Assembly: GCF_003030465.1 (NCBI RefSeq)
Contig: NZ_CP028339.1
Coordinates: forward strand, 930,001 to 994,000
DNA: 64,000 nucleotides
Direction: 5' to 3'
Origin: Thauera aromatica K172
GTDB lineage: Bacteria; Pseudomonadota; Gammaproteobacteria; Burkholderiales; Rhodocyclaceae
Shown here: positions 28,932-38,265 of the stretch, in pieces
Position numbering within the stretch: the first letter of the stretch is position 1
Layout: each line of letters opens with the position of its first letter
Notes under the pieces: model-generated
Told to the model about the DNA's origin: nothing
Database searches by the model: none
The model's input: only the letters and a program-made list of their open reading frames with translations
Translations under genes and position numbers: made by a program

Positions 28932-30343
28932 AGCACAAAGTCAGGAACATCCATTTCGTCGGCATCGGCGGTGCGGGCATGAGCGGCATCGCCGAAGTGC
29001 TGGTCAACCAGGGGTTCCGCGTCAGCGGCTCCGACCTCGGCGACAACGCTGCCACCCGCAGGCTGCAGAAAATGGGCGCGCGCGTCGTCCGCGGCCACGA
29101 TGCGGCCAACGTTGCCGATGCCGACGTGCTGGTGGTGTCGACCGCGGTGAAGGACGACAACCCGGAAGTCGCGGCCGCACGCGCGCGCCGCATCCCGGTG
29201 GTGCCGCGCGCGCAGATGCTCGCCGAGCTGATGCGCTTCAAGAGCGGCATCGCCATCGCCGGCACTCACGGCAAGACCACCACCACCTCGCTGGTGGCGA
29301 GCATCCTTGCCGAAGGCGGTATCGACCCGACCTTCGTCATCGGCGGCCGGCTCAATGCCGCCGGGGCCAATGCGCGCCTGGGCAAGGGCGACTTCCTGGT
29401 GGCCGAGGCCGACGAGTCGGACGCCTCCTTCCTGCTGCTCAACCCGGTGCTCTCGGTGGTCACCAACATCGACGCCGATCACATGGACACCTACGGCCAC
29501 GACTTCGGCCGGGTCAAGCAGGCCTTCGTCGATTTCCTCCAGCGCCTGCCGTTCTACGGCGTCGCGGTGCTGTGCGAGGACGATCCCAACGTGCGCGAGA
29601 TCATCCCCCGGGTGTCGAAGCAGATCGTGCGCTACGGCCTGTCGCCGGGCGCCAACATCCGCGCCGAAAACGTCCGCGCCGATGGCGGACGGATGCTGTT
29701 CGACTGCGTGCGGGTGAATGGGACGACCTCGCGGCTGGCGATCGAGCTCAACCTGCCGGGCCTGCACAACGTCCTCAACGCCCTCGCGGCGATCGCGGTC
29801 GCGACCGAAGTGCAGGTGCCCGACGCCGCGATCGTCAAGGCGCTGGCCGAGTTCAACGGCGTCGGCCGGCGCTTCCAGCGCTACGGCGAAGTGGCGCTGC
29901 CGGGTGCCGACGGCGCCGAGGCCGGCAGCTTCACCCTGATCGACGACTACGGCCACCATCCGGTGGAAATGGCGGCGACGATTGCCGCGGCGCGCGGCGC
30001 GTTTCCCGGGCGTCGCCTGCTGCTGGCCTTCCAGCCGCATCGCTTCAGCCGCACCCGCGACTGCTTCGACGACTTCGTCAAGGTCTTGTCGACCGCCGAT
30101 GCGCTGCTGCTGGCCGAAGTCTATGCCGCCGGCGAGGCGCCGATCGTCGCCGCCGACAGCCGCGCGCTGGCGCGCGCGCTGCGGGTGGCGGGGGCGGTCG
30201 AGCCGGTGTTCGTCGAGGACATCGCCGAGCTGCCGAAAATGATTCTTTCCGCCGCGCGCGCGGGCGACGTGGTGATCACCATGGGGGCGGGCAGCATCGG
30301 CGCGGTGCCGGGCAAGCTCGCCCGAATCGAGGACGCAGTGTGA
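28928..30343 (+). CDS. murC: UDP-N-acetylmuramate:L-alanine ligase MurC
   Basis: Adds the first stem amino acid. The 471-residue protein shows [29 protein letters not shown], the ATP loop [40 protein letters not shown], and [14 protein letters not shown]. It is followed directly by ddl; no murB lies between them, unlike in some betaproteobacterial clusters. Confidence 0.98.
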   Translation: MKHKVRNIHFVGIGGAGMSGIAEVLVNQGFRVSGSDLGDNAATRRLQKMGARVVRGHDAANVADADVLVVSTAVKDDNPEVAAARARRIPVVPRAQMLAELMRFKSGIAIAGTHGKTTTTSLVASILAEGGIDPTFVIGGRLNAAGANARLGKGDFLVAEADESDASFLLLNPVLSVVTNIDADHMDTYGHDFGRVKQAFVDFLQRLPFYGVAVLCEDDPNVREIIPRVSKQIVRYGLSPGANIRAENVRADGGRMLFDCVRVNGTTSRLAIELNLPGLHNVLNALAAIAVATEVQVPDAAIVKALAEFNGVGRRFQRYGEVALPGADGAEAGSFTLIDDYGHHPVEMAATIAAARGAFPGRRLLLAFQPHRFSRTRDCFDDFVKVLSTADALLLAEVYAAGEAPIVAADSRALARALRVAGAVEPVFVEDIAELPKMILSAARAGDVVITMGAGSIGAVPGKLARIEDAV

Positions 30344-31254
30344 ACAAGGATTTCGGCAAAGTCGCGGTGTTGTTCGGCGGAGACTCCGCCGAGCGCGAGG
30401 TGTCGCTGATGTCGGGGCAGGCGGTGCTCGCTGCGCTGCAGGGGGCCGGCGTCGATGCCCACGGCTTCGATCCCGCCGAGCGCGACCTGCACATCCTGAA
30501 GGAAGAAGGTTTCGCGCGCGTGTTCATCGCGCTGCACGGCCGCGGTGGCGAGGACGGCACGGTGCAGGGCGCGCTCGAGCTGATGGGCATCCCCTACACC
30601 GGCAGCGGGGTGATGGCCTCGGCGTTGTCGATGGACAAGTGGCGCACCAAGATGGTGTGGCTGGCGAGCGGACTGCCCACGCCGCGCTACGCGATCCTCG
30701 ACGCCGGCACCGACTGGGCGGCGGTGGTCGCCGAGCTGGGCCTGCCGATCTTCGTCAAGCCGGTGCATGAAGGCTCGAGCATGGGCGCGACCAAGGTGAC
30801 CGCGCCGGGCGAGCTGAAGGCGGCGTGGGAACTGGCGGCACGCTACGACCGCCTGGTGATCGCCGAGGAGTTCATTAGCGGCGAGGAGCTCACCGCGCCC
30901 TTCCTCGAAGACCGCGCGCTGCCGCTGGTGCGTATCGTCGCCCCCGGCGGCAACTACGACTACCAGCACAAGTATTTCACCGACGATACCCGCTACGACT
31001 GCCCCTGCGGCCTGCCCGCGGACGAGGAGGCGGCGCTGCAGGCGCTGGTGATGAAGTCGGCGCGCGTGCTCGGCTGCCGCGGCTGGGGGCGGGCGGACCT
31101 GATCCTGACCGCCGACGGCCGCCCCTATCTGCTCGAGATGAACACTTCGCCGGGAATGACCGGGCACTCGCTGGTGCCGATGTCGGCCCGCGTCGCCGGG
31201 CTGGAGTTCGCTGCGCTGTGCCTGAAGATCCTGGAGGGGGCCCGCCTTGGCTGA
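30340..31254 (+). CDS. ddl: D-alanine:D-alanine ligase Ddl
   Basis: Supplies D-Ala-D-Ala for MurF. It has 304 residues from a GTG overlapping the murC stop. ATP-grasp features: [80 protein letters not shown] and [17 protein letters not shown]. Confidence 0.97.
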   Translation: MNKDFGKVAVLFGGDSAEREVSLMSGQAVLAALQGAGVDAHGFDPAERDLHILKEEGFARVFIALHGRGGEDGTVQGALELMGIPYTGSGVMASALSMDKWRTKMVWLASGLPTPRYAILDAGTDWAAVVAELGLPIFVKPVHEGSSMGATKVTAPGELKAAWELAARYDRLVIAEEFISGEELTAPFLEDRALPLVRIVAPGGNYDYQHKYFTDDTRYDCPCGLPADEEAALQALVMKSARVLGCRGWGRADLILTADGRPYLLEMNTSPGMTGHSLVPMSARVAGLEFAALCLKILEGARLG

Positions 31255-32110
31255 AGCGCGCGCCCATCCCGCGGCGATCCGCTCCGCCCGCCAGCGCGGC
31301 GCGGGAGCGGGCGCGGGTGCGAGCACCGAGAAAGGGGTGTGGCACCGGCCGGCGCTGCTCGATCTGCTCTCCGACCTGCTCACCCTGGGCGCGGCCGTGG
31401 TGCTGGGCTGGGCGCTGGTGGCCTGGTTCGTGTCGCGCCCGCTGTTCCCGCTGCGCGAGCTGGTGGTGCTGACGCCGCCCGCCCACGTCACCGAGGCCCA
31501 GCTCGGATATGCGGCGCGTCTGGCGGTGCAGGGCAATTTCTTCATGGTCGACCTCGACGCCGTCCGCGCCACCTTCGAGAAGCTGCCCTGGGTGCGCAAG
31601 GCGGAAGTGCGCCGGCGCTGGCCCGATGCGCTCGAACTGCGGATCGAGGAACACGAGGCGGTGGCGTACTGGACCGTGTCCGAAAGCGGCGAGGCGCGCC
31701 TGGTGAACCGCTACGGTGAAGTGTTCACCGCCGCGAGCAATGCCGATCTGCCCCAGTTCGATGGCCCGCAGGGCTCCGCCCGCACGCTGCTCGCGCGCCA
31801 TGGCGAGTTCGCCGCGATGCTCCAGCCGCTGGGCTTGCGCCTGGTTGGCCTCGCGCTGTCGGCGCGTCAGGCCTGGCAGCTCCACCTCGACAACGGGATG
31901 ACCGTTATCGTCGGGCGCGACCAGGACGAATCTCCGCTCGTCGAGCGGCTGCAGCGTTTCATCGCGGTATGGCCGCGGGTGCAGGACAATATCGATATCG
32001 ACATCAAGGTCGCGGATCTGCGCTATCCAGGCGGCTTCGCGCTGACCCCGGCGGACGCTTCGGTGCTGTTGCCGGCGGCGTCGCCTGCAGGCAGGAAGGG
32101 CAAGAAATGA
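31247..32110 (+). CDS. ftsQ: Cell division protein FtsQ (DivIB family)
   Basis: A bitopic divisome scaffold. It has 287 residues from a TTG overlapping the last eight bases of ddl; no ATG gives a complete protein. The N-terminal cytosolic tail is basic and Ala-rich, followed by one membrane helix (about 45-63), a POTRA domain ([18 protein letters not shown] onwards, with [32 protein letters not shown]) and the FtsQ beta domain. Confidence 0.93.
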   Translation: MAEARAHPAAIRSARQRGAGAGAGASTEKGVWHRPALLDLLSDLLTLGAAVVLGWALVAWFVSRPLFPLRELVVLTPPAHVTEAQLGYAARLAVQGNFFMVDLDAVRATFEKLPWVRKAEVRRRWPDALELRIEEHEAVAYWTVSESGEARLVNRYGEVFTAASNADLPQFDGPQGSARTLLARHGEFAAMLQPLGLRLVGLALSARQAWQLHLDNGMTVIVGRDQDESPLVERLQRFIAVWPRVQDNIDIDIKVADLRYPGGFALTPADASVLLPAASPAGRKGKK

Positions 32111-33336
32111 ACAAGAACTACAAGGAACTGATCGTCGGCCTCGACATCGGCACGGCCAAGGTCACCTGCCTGGTGGCCGAGGTGAAGCCCGACGGTCGTC
32201 TCGACGTGGTTGGCCTGGGCACGCAGCCGGCGAGCGGGCTCAAGCGCGGCGTAGTGGTCAATATCGAAGCCACGGTGGATGCGATCTCGCGGGTGGTGCA
32301 GGAGGTCGAGCTGATGGCCGAGTGCAAGATCCACGAGGTGTATACCGGCATCGCCGGCAGCCACATCAAGAGCTTCAATTCCAACGGCACGGTGGCGGTG
32401 AAGGAAAAGGAAGTCTCGCCGCTCGATGTCGATCGCGTCATCGAAGTCGCGCGCGCGATGCCGATCCCCGCCGAACAGCAGATCCTGCACACCCTGACCC
32501 AGGAGTTCATCATCGACGGCCAGGGCGGCGTGCGCGAACCGATCGGGATGAGCGGCGTGCGCCTCGAAGTCAAGGTGCATATCGTCACCGGCGCCGTGTC
32601 GGCGGCGCAGAACGTGATCAAGTGCGTGCGCCGCTGCGGCCTCGAAGTCCTCGACCTGAGCCTGCAGCCGCTCGCCTCCAGCCACGCGGTGCTGACCGAG
32701 GACGAGAAGGAGCTCGGCGTGTGCATGATCGACATCGGCGGCGGCACCACCGACATCGCCGTGTTCACCCAGGGTGCGATCCGCCACACCGCGGTGATTC
32801 CGGTGGCCGGCGACCAGATCACCAACGATATCGCGATGGCGCTGCGCACTCCGACCGCGGAGGCCGAGGAAATCAAGATCCGCCACGGCGTGGCGATGCA
32901 CCCGCTCGCCGACCCTGAGGACATGATCGAGGTGCCCGGCGTGGGCGACCGGCCGCCGCGCAAGCTGTCGTGCCAGGCCCTGGCGGACGTCATCGAGCCG
33001 CGCGTGTCCGAACTGTTCGAGCTCGTCCAGGCCGAGCTGCGGCGCAGCGGCTACGAGGAGCTGCTGTCTTCCGGGGTCGTGCTCACCGGCGGTTCGGCGG
33101 TGATGCGCGGCATGGTCGAGCTGGGCGAAGAAGTGTTCCACATGCCGGTGCGGATCGGCGCGCCGCAGTACGACGGCGGCCTGGCCGACGTGGTGTGCCA
33201 GCCGCGCTATGCGACCGCGATGGGGCTGGTGATGGAAGGGATGGCGCAGCGCCGCCGCGGACTGCAGACGCGCGAGGTGCGCAGCGTGAGGCAGGTATTC
33301 GGGCGGATGAAGGCGTGGTTCGAGCGGAATTTTTGA
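32107..33336 (+). CDS. ftsA: Cell division protein FtsA
   Basis: Actin-like membrane tether for FtsZ. The 409-residue protein shows the phosphate loops LIVGLDIGTAKVTCLVAE and CMIDIGGGTTDIAVF, the SHA insert in ASSHAVLTEDEK, and LTGGSAVMRGM. The C-terminal amphipathic membrane-targeting helix is VFGRMKAWFERNF. The ATG overlaps the ftsQ stop. Confidence 0.98.
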   Translation: MNKNYKELIVGLDIGTAKVTCLVAEVKPDGRLDVVGLGTQPASGLKRGVVVNIEATVDAISRVVQEVELMAECKIHEVYTGIAGSHIKSFNSNGTVAVKEKEVSPLDVDRVIEVARAMPIPAEQQILHTLTQEFIIDGQGGVREPIGMSGVRLEVKVHIVTGAVSAAQNVIKCVRRCGLEVLDLSLQPLASSHAVLTEDEKELGVCMIDIGGGTTDIAVFTQGAIRHTAVIPVAGDQITNDIAMALRTPTAEAEEIKIRHGVAMHPLADPEDMIEVPGVGDRPPRKLSCQALADVIEPRVSELFELVQAELRRSGYEELLSSGVVLTGGSAVMRGMVELGEEVFHMPVRIGAPQYDGGLADVVCQPRYATAMGLVMEGMAQRRRGLQTREVRSVRQVFGRMKAWFERNF

Positions 33337-33370
33337 CCGGGTTGCAGATCCCGGCCGGGTTGCATCGGTT

Positions 33371-33405
33371 TATTTAGTAGTAGACTGGAAAATACATACT
33401 AAATA
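33371..33405. promoter_or_regulatory. AT-rich 9-bp inverted repeat between ftsA and ftsZ
   Basis: TATTTAGTA at 33371-33379 is mirrored by TACTAAATA at 33397-33405, with a 17-base spacer. It lies 55 bases upstream of the ftsZ start, in the only large gap late in the cluster, and stands out in otherwise GC-rich DNA. It could be an operator or part of a local ftsZ promoter. A regulator cannot be named. Confidence 0.5.
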
Positions 33406-33459
33406 GAAGCCGGCTGGGTTCGGTGTCGAGCAGGATCGTCAATTCAGGAGGCGAGGCAA

Positions 33460-34605
33460 ATGTTTGAAATCGTTGAGAAAGAACCGTGCGGAACCGTGAT
33501 CAAAGTGATCGGTGTCGGCGGTGCGGGAGGCAACGCGGTCGATCACATGCTGCGCGAGGGCGTCAAGGGCGTGCAGTTCATTTCGGCCAACACCGACGCG
33601 CAGGCGCTCGAGCGCTGCCTCGCGCCGCTCAAACTGCAGCTCGGCAAGAGCGGCCTGGGGGCCGGCTCCAAGCCCGAAGCCGGGCGCGCCGCCGCGCAGG
33701 AATCGCGCGACGAGATCGCGGCCGCGCTCGAAGGCGCGCACATGGTGTTCATCACCGGCGGCATGGGCGGCGGCACCGGCACCGGCGCGGCGCCGGTGGT
33801 GGCCGAGATCGCCAAGGAAATGGGCATCCTGACCGTCGCCGTGGTGACCAAGCCGTTCGATTTCGAGAACCGCATCCGAGTCGCCGAAAGCGGCGTGGAA
33901 GAGCTCACCCGCCATGTCGATTCGCTGATCGTCGTGCTCAACGACAGGCTGCTCGATGTCTATGGCGATGACGCCGGTTTCGAGGAGTGCTTCCGCTCGG
34001 CCGACAACGTCCTGCGTTCGGCGGTCGGCGGCATTGCCGAGATCATCAACGTCCCCGGACTGGTGAACGTCGACTTCCAGGACGTGCGCACCGCGATGGC
34101 GGAAATGGGGCGGGCGATGATGGGCTCGGCCGAAGCGGCCGGCATGGACCGCGCGCGCATCGCCGCCGAGCAGGCCGCGGTGTCGCCGCTGCTCGAAGGC
34201 ACCGAGCTGTCGGGCGCGCGCTGCGTGCTGATCAACATCACCGCGAGCAAGTCGCTGAAGATGTCCGAAGTGCGTGACGCGGTGAAGACGGTGCAGGCGT
34301 TTGCCGCTCCCGAAGCTTTCGTCAAGTACGGCACGGTGTTTGACGACGCGATGGAAGACCGCATCCGCATCACCGTGGTCGCCACCGGCCTGGGGGCGCC
34401 GCGCACTGCGCGCCAGCCGGTGATGCAGGTGGTGCAGGGCACCGGCACTTACGGCCCGGCGATGAGCAGCGCCGCGGTCGACGTGCATGGCCTCGACGTG
34501 CCGGCGGTGATGCGCAGCGGCCGCCGGACCACGGTCGAAGCGATGAGCACCAGCGGCGTCGGCACCTACGACATTCCCGCCTTCCTGCGCCGCCAGGCCG
34601 ACTGA
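33460..34605 (+). CDS. ftsZ: Cell division GTPase FtsZ
   Basis: Tubulin-like protein that forms the Z ring. The 381-residue protein shows IKVIGVGGAGGNAVDHM, ISANTDAQAL, the GTP signature GGMGGGTGTGAAPVVAEIA, FDFENRIRVAESG and ILNDRLL-type T7 region (VVLNDRLLDVYGDD). A variable linker precedes the C-terminal FtsA/ZipA-binding peptide DIPAFLRRQ. A strong ribosome-binding sequence, GGAGGCGAGG, precedes the ATG. Confidence 0.98.
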   Translation: MFEIVEKEPCGTVIKVIGVGGAGGNAVDHMLREGVKGVQFISANTDAQALERCLAPLKLQLGKSGLGAGSKPEAGRAAAQESRDEIAAALEGAHMVFITGGMGGGTGTGAAPVVAEIAKEMGILTVAVVTKPFDFENRIRVAESGVEELTRHVDSLIVVLNDRLLDVYGDDAGFEECFRSADNVLRSAVGGIAEIINVPGLVNVDFQDVRTAMAEMGRAMMGSAEAAGMDRARIAAEQAAVSPLLEGTELSGARCVLINITASKSLKMSEVRDAVKTVQAFAAPEAFVKYGTVFDDAMEDRIRITVVATGLGAPRTARQPVMQVVQGTGTYGPAMSSAAVDVHGLDVPAVMRSGRRTTVEAMSTSGVGTYDIPAFLRRQAD

Positions 34606-34668
34606 AGCAGGGCCCGGGCGGCAACGGGGGCACATGCTAAAATTCATGATCGAAAAAGGAATCCGGTC

Positions 34669-35592
34669 ATGATCAGGCAGCGCACCCTCAAATCCGTCGT
34701 CAAGGCCACCGGCGTCGGTCTGCATGGCGGGCGCAAGGTGACCCTGGTCCTGCGCCCGGCCGCGCCCGACACCGGCGTCGTCTTCCACCGCGTCGATCTC
34801 GATCCGCCGCTGGCCCTGCCCGCCGACCCTTATGCAGTGTGCGACACCCGCATGTGTTCCGGCCTGGAAAAGGACGGGCACAAGGTCGGCACCGTCGAGC
34901 ACCTGATGTCGGCGCTCGCCGGGCTGGGCATCGACAATCTCCATGTGGACGTCGATGCGCCGGAAATGCCGATCCTCGACGGTAGCTCCGCGCCCTTCGT
35001 GTTCCTGCTCCAGTCCGCGGGCATCGAAGAGCAGCCGGCGGCGAAAAAATTCCTCCGCGTCAGGAAAACGGTGGAGTACGTCGAAGGCGACAAGTGGGTC
35101 CGCCTCGAGCCCTACGACGGTTTCCGCCTGAGTTTTTCGATCGTCTTCAACCACCCCGCGATCGACAGCACCTCGACCCAGGTCACGATCGACTTCGCCG
35201 AGCAGTCGTATGTGCGCGACGTCGCCCGCGCGCGCACCTTCGGCTTCATGCAGGACGTCGAGTTCATGCGCGCCAACGGCCTCGCCCTCGGCGGCAGCCT
35301 GGAAAACGCGATCGTGATGGACGAGTACCGCGTGCTCAACGCCGAGGGCCTGCGCTATGCCGACGAATTCGTCAAGCACAAGGTGCTGGACGCGATCGGC
35401 GATCTCTACCTGTGCGGCCATCCGCTGCTCGCCGCCTATTCGGCGCACAAGGCCGGGCATGCGCTCAATAACCAGATCCTGCGTGTGCTGCTGGAAGACC
35501 GCGAAGCCTGGGAAATCGTCAGCTTCGACCAGAACGAAGCCACTCCGCCCGCGGTCGCGCACCAGTTCGCCCCCTTTCCGGCTTTCGCCTGA
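34669..35592 (+). CDS. lpxC: UDP-3-O-acyl-N-acetylglucosamine deacetylase LpxC
   Basis: Committed step of lipid A synthesis. The 307-residue Zn enzyme shows [19 protein letters not shown] and zinc ligands H78 ([11 protein letters not shown]), H237 and D241 ([10 protein letters not shown]), with the catalytic H264 in [16 protein letters not shown] hexamer at 34638-34643 may be its own -10 box. The C-terminal Ala-rich tail, which in E. coli serves FtsH degradation, ends FAPFPAFA here. Confidence 0.98.
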   Translation: MIRQRTLKSVVKATGVGLHGGRKVTLVLRPAAPDTGVVFHRVDLDPPLALPADPYAVCDTRMCSGLEKDGHKVGTVEHLMSALAGLGIDNLHVDVDAPEMPILDGSSAPFVFLLQSAGIEEQPAAKKFLRVRKTVEYVEGDKWVRLEPYDGFRLSFSIVFNHPAIDSTSTQVTIDFAEQSYVRDVARARTFGFMQDVEFMRANGLALGGSLENAIVMDEYRVLNAEGLRYADEFVKHKVLDAIGDLYLCGHPLLAAYSAHKAGHALNNQILRVLLEDREAWEIVSFDQNEATPPAVAHQFAPFPAFA

Positions 35593-35698
35593 CGCACGTG
35601 AATCGGCCCGGCCTCATTCCCGCCCTTTTCCCCGCCCTTGAGCGGCGGCCTTCGCCGCCCGGATGCCGCCTGCCGGGGAGTGCCGCGGCGTGCTGATC

Positions 35699-35878
35699 AT
35701 GCGCTTCCTGCTGCTGCTGGCGGTGTTCGCCGTCGGCGGGGCGGTCGTCCTGTGGCTGCTGACCGGCAATCCGCGCTACAAGTCCTGGGCATGGAAGGCG
35801 TTCCGCATCACCGTGGTGGTGCTCTTCGTGTTCCTCGCTCTGTTCGCGATCGAGCGCGTGCTGGTGCCGCTGGGCTGA
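35699..35878 (+). CDS. Small hydrophobic membrane protein
   Basis: A 59-residue protein with two predicted membrane helices, LLLLAVFAVGGAVVLWLLTG (residues 4-23) and AFRITVVVLFVFLALFAIERVL (about 34-55), joined by NPRYKSWAWK. It follows lpxC in the same direction after about 100 bases. The family is not identified and the function is unknown. Confidence 0.7.
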   Translation: MRFLLLLAVFAVGGAVVLWLLTGNPRYKSWAWKAFRITVVVLFVFLALFAIERVLVPLG

Positions 35879-35953
35879 GCACGTCTCCACTGGCGCGCTA
35901 TTTGTCCGGCCAAAAAGATGCCTTTCGCCTTTTCTCAAAAGGTCGATGCAACG

Positions 35954-36010
35954 ATGCAATCGATATGCATATTGCATTGCATTGCCCGAAAACCGCTGCG
36001 CGGTTAAACT
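35954..36010 (+). promoter_or_regulatory. Promoter with ATGCAA/TTGCAT repeats upstream of the polysaccharide locus
   Basis: TTGCCC at 35982-35987 and TAAACT at 36005-36010 are 17 bases apart, a plausible sigma-70 promoter for the gene at 36077. Directly upstream is a cluster of related hexamers. ATGCAAT at 35954-35960 and ATTGCAT at 35971-35977 form a perfect 7-base inverted repeat around CGATATGCAT, and a second TTGCAT follows at 35977-35982. An operator overlapping the -35 region is likely but unproven. Confidence 0.55.
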
Positions 36011-36076
36011 CCGCGCCTTTGCGGCATCCTCTTGTCCACCATCCCACCGGTGCTTTTCGCGCCAGGCACTGCGAGC

Positions 36077-37906
36077 ATGCGCATACTGCACATCGGCAAA
36101 TACTTCCCGCCCGACCGTGGCGGCATGGAGAGCTTTCTCGCCGATCTCGTTGCAGCGCAGCGTGCACAGGGGCTGGATGTTGCGGCCCTGGTGCATGGCG
36201 AACCGCGCGGTGACGACCCCGACTGGCTGGTGCGCGTGCCGGTCGCCTTCAGCCTCGTCTATGCGCCCTGGGCGCCCGGTTTCCGGCGTGCGCTGGCACG
36301 GCTCATCGGCCGCTTCGAGCCCGATCTGCTGCATCTGCACCTGCCCAACAATTCCGCCTTCTGGGCCCTGACCCTGCAGAGCGCGCGCTGCTTGCCCTGG
36401 GTGGTCCATTGGCACTCCGACGTGCTCGTGTCCACCGGGCGGCGGGCGCTGGCGCTCGCCTACCGCTTCTACCGGCCCTTCGAGCAGGCCGTGCTGAAGC
36501 GGGCCGAGCGTGTGATCGCGACTTCGCCCGATTACCTCGCGGCCTCAGAGCCGCTCGCACGCTGGAGCGAAAAGTGCCTGTCCGTGCCGCTGGGTCTGGG
36601 GGCGCCGTCCGTGCCCGTGCCGGTCGCAGGCGCTGCCGCGCTGCCCTGGCCGCCCGGCACGTTCCGCCTGCTCTCGCTGGGGCGGCTGGCCCACTACAAA
36701 GGTTTCGAAACCCTGATCCGCGCGGTCGCGGACCAGGACGGCGTGCATCTGGTGATCGCCGGCGGGGGCGAACTGCATGCAGCGCTCGCCCGCCTGGTGG
36801 CAGCCTGCACGCCGTCGGGCCGCTCCCCCAGGGTGACCCTGAGCGGCCCGGTCGACGAAGCGCACAAGCACGCCTTGCTGGCCGGCTGCGACGCGTTCTG
36901 CCTGGCCTCCTGCGAACGCACCGAAGCGTTCGGCATCGCCGCGATGGAAGCCATGCAGCACGGCAAGCCCTGCCTGGTCAGCGCGCTGCACGGCTCCGGG
37001 CTGCCCTGGCTGGTGCGCAGCGCCCGGGCCGGGCGCACCGTGCCGGTGGGGGACGTGCCCGCATGGCGGAGCGCGATCGAAGCATTGCGCAGCGATCCGG
37101 CCACGGCCCGGCGCTGGGGTGAGGCCGGGCGCCGGGCCGTGGCCGCACGGTTCGGCATCGCCGCCTGCAGTGCGCGGATCCAGTCGGTCTACCGCCACAT
37201 CCGTCCCGGGGCCCCGTCCGCTCCGCTACCGCCGCTCATCGTCATTCCCGCTCGCAACGAGGCCGCGACCGTGGGGCAGGTGATCGCCGCCCTGCGCAGC
37301 GGGGGGTGGGACCGGATCGTCGTGGTCGACGACCAGAGCACCGACGAAACCGCCGCCCTCGCGCGTGCCGCCGGTGCCGTGGTGATCAGCCCGGTGCTGC
37401 CGATGGGCGCCTGGGGCGCGATGCAGACCGGCATCCGCTACGCGCTCGAACACGGCTACCAGCAGGTGGTGACGCTCGATGCCGACGGCCAGCACGAACC
37501 CGCCTGCATTCCCGCGCTGCTCGAAGCCGGCCGCCACCACCCGGTGGTGATCGGCGCCCACCCGCAACGGGGCAGCCAGGCGCGGCGCATCGCCTGGCGC
37601 TACTTCCGCCTCATCACCGGTTTCGCCATCCAGGACCTGACTTCGGGGTTCCGTTGCTACAATCGCGCCGCCTGCGAAGTCCTTGCGGACGAGGAGGCGA
37701 CCCTGCTCGACTATCAGGACCTCGGCGTCCTGATGCTGCTCCGCCATGCCGGCCTGCGCATCGTCGAAGTCCCCGTAGACATGTATCCCCGGCTCGGCGG
37801 GCCGTCCCGCATTTTCGCCAGCTGGCCCAAAGTGGCCCGCTACATGATCGAAAGCACGCTGCTGTGCCTGGCGCGCTGGCACCCCAAACATCTGCTCGGT
37901 CGATGA
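36077..37906 (+). CDS. Two-domain glycosyltransferase: GT4 fused to GT2 (dolichyl-phosphate-mannose-synthase-like)
   Basis: A 609-residue fusion. Residues 1-375 are a GT-B family 4 transferase: ILHIGKYFPPDRGGMESFL, SLGRLAHYKGFETLIRA, and the EX7E motif at E283-E291. Residues 386-609 are a GT-A family 2 domain: LIVIPARNEAATVGQVIAAL, VVVDDQSTDET and the DxD metal motif DADGQH (468-473). It lacks obvious membrane helices. The GT2 part resembles enzymes that charge polyprenyl phosphate with a sugar, which fits the DUF2304 partner next door. A TTG at 36032 is an alternative start. The sugar is not known. Confidence 0.85.
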   Translation: MRILHIGKYFPPDRGGMESFLADLVAAQRAQGLDVAALVHGEPRGDDPDWLVRVPVAFSLVYAPWAPGFRRALARLIGRFEPDLLHLHLPNNSAFWALTLQSARCLPWVVHWHSDVLVSTGRRALALAYRFYRPFEQAVLKRAERVIATSPDYLAASEPLARWSEKCLSVPLGLGAPSVPVPVAGAAALPWPPGTFRLLSLGRLAHYKGFETLIRAVADQDGVHLVIAGGGELHAALARLVAACTPSGRSPRVTLSGPVDEAHKHALLAGCDAFCLASCERTEAFGIAAMEAMQHGKPCLVSALHGSGLPWLVRSARAGRTVPVGDVPAWRSAIEALRSDPATARRWGEAGRRAVAARFGIAACSARIQSVYRHIRPGAPSAPLPPLIVIPARNEAATVGQVIAALRSGGWDRIVVVDDQSTDETAALARAAGAVVISPVLPMGAWGAMQTGIRYALEHGYQQVVTLDADGQHEPACIPALLEAGRHHPVVIGAHPQRGSQARRIAWRYFRLITGFAIQDLTSGFRCYNRAACEVLADEEATLLDYQDLGVLMLLRHAGLRIVEVPVDMYPRLGGPSRIFASWPKVARYMIESTLLCLARWHPKHLLGR

Positions 37907-38265
37907 TCTCGCTCAACCTCACCACCTTGCTGCTGGGCCTCGGGCTCGCCACCGCGATCTTTTTCCTGATCCGGCTCGACCACCTGCGTCTGGGCCATGG
38001 CGCATTCTGGCTCCTGGTCGCCGCCGCCGCCGCCGTCCTGGGCGCCTGGCCCGGGCTGATCGACCGCCTGGCCGCGCTGATCGGCATCAGCTATCCGCCC
38101 GCCCTGCTGTTGCTCGCCGCGGTCATGGTCCTGTTCATCAAGTCGCTGCAAAGCGACATCGAGCTCACCCGCACTGAGCGCCGGCTGCGGCGCCTCAACC
38201 AGCGGCTGGCGCTCTACGAGGCCGAGCGCGGCGAGCGTGCCGAGCGCGACAACATCACCGAGTGA
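37903..38265 (+). CDS. DUF2304 membrane protein
   Basis: A 120-residue protein with three hydrophobic segments (residues 5-22, 33-50 and 64-80) and a charged C-terminal helix (LTRTERRLRRLNQRLALYEAERGE) predicted to coil. DUF2304 proteins typically sit beside GT2 genes in polysaccharide clusters and may anchor the transferase to the membrane. It overlaps both neighbours by four bases. Confidence 0.85.
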   Translation: MISLNLTTLLLGLGLATAIFFLIRLDHLRLGHGAFWLLVAAAAAVLGAWPGLIDRLAALIGISYPPALLLLAAVMVLFIKSLQSDIELTRTERRLRRLNQRLALYEAERGERAERDNITE

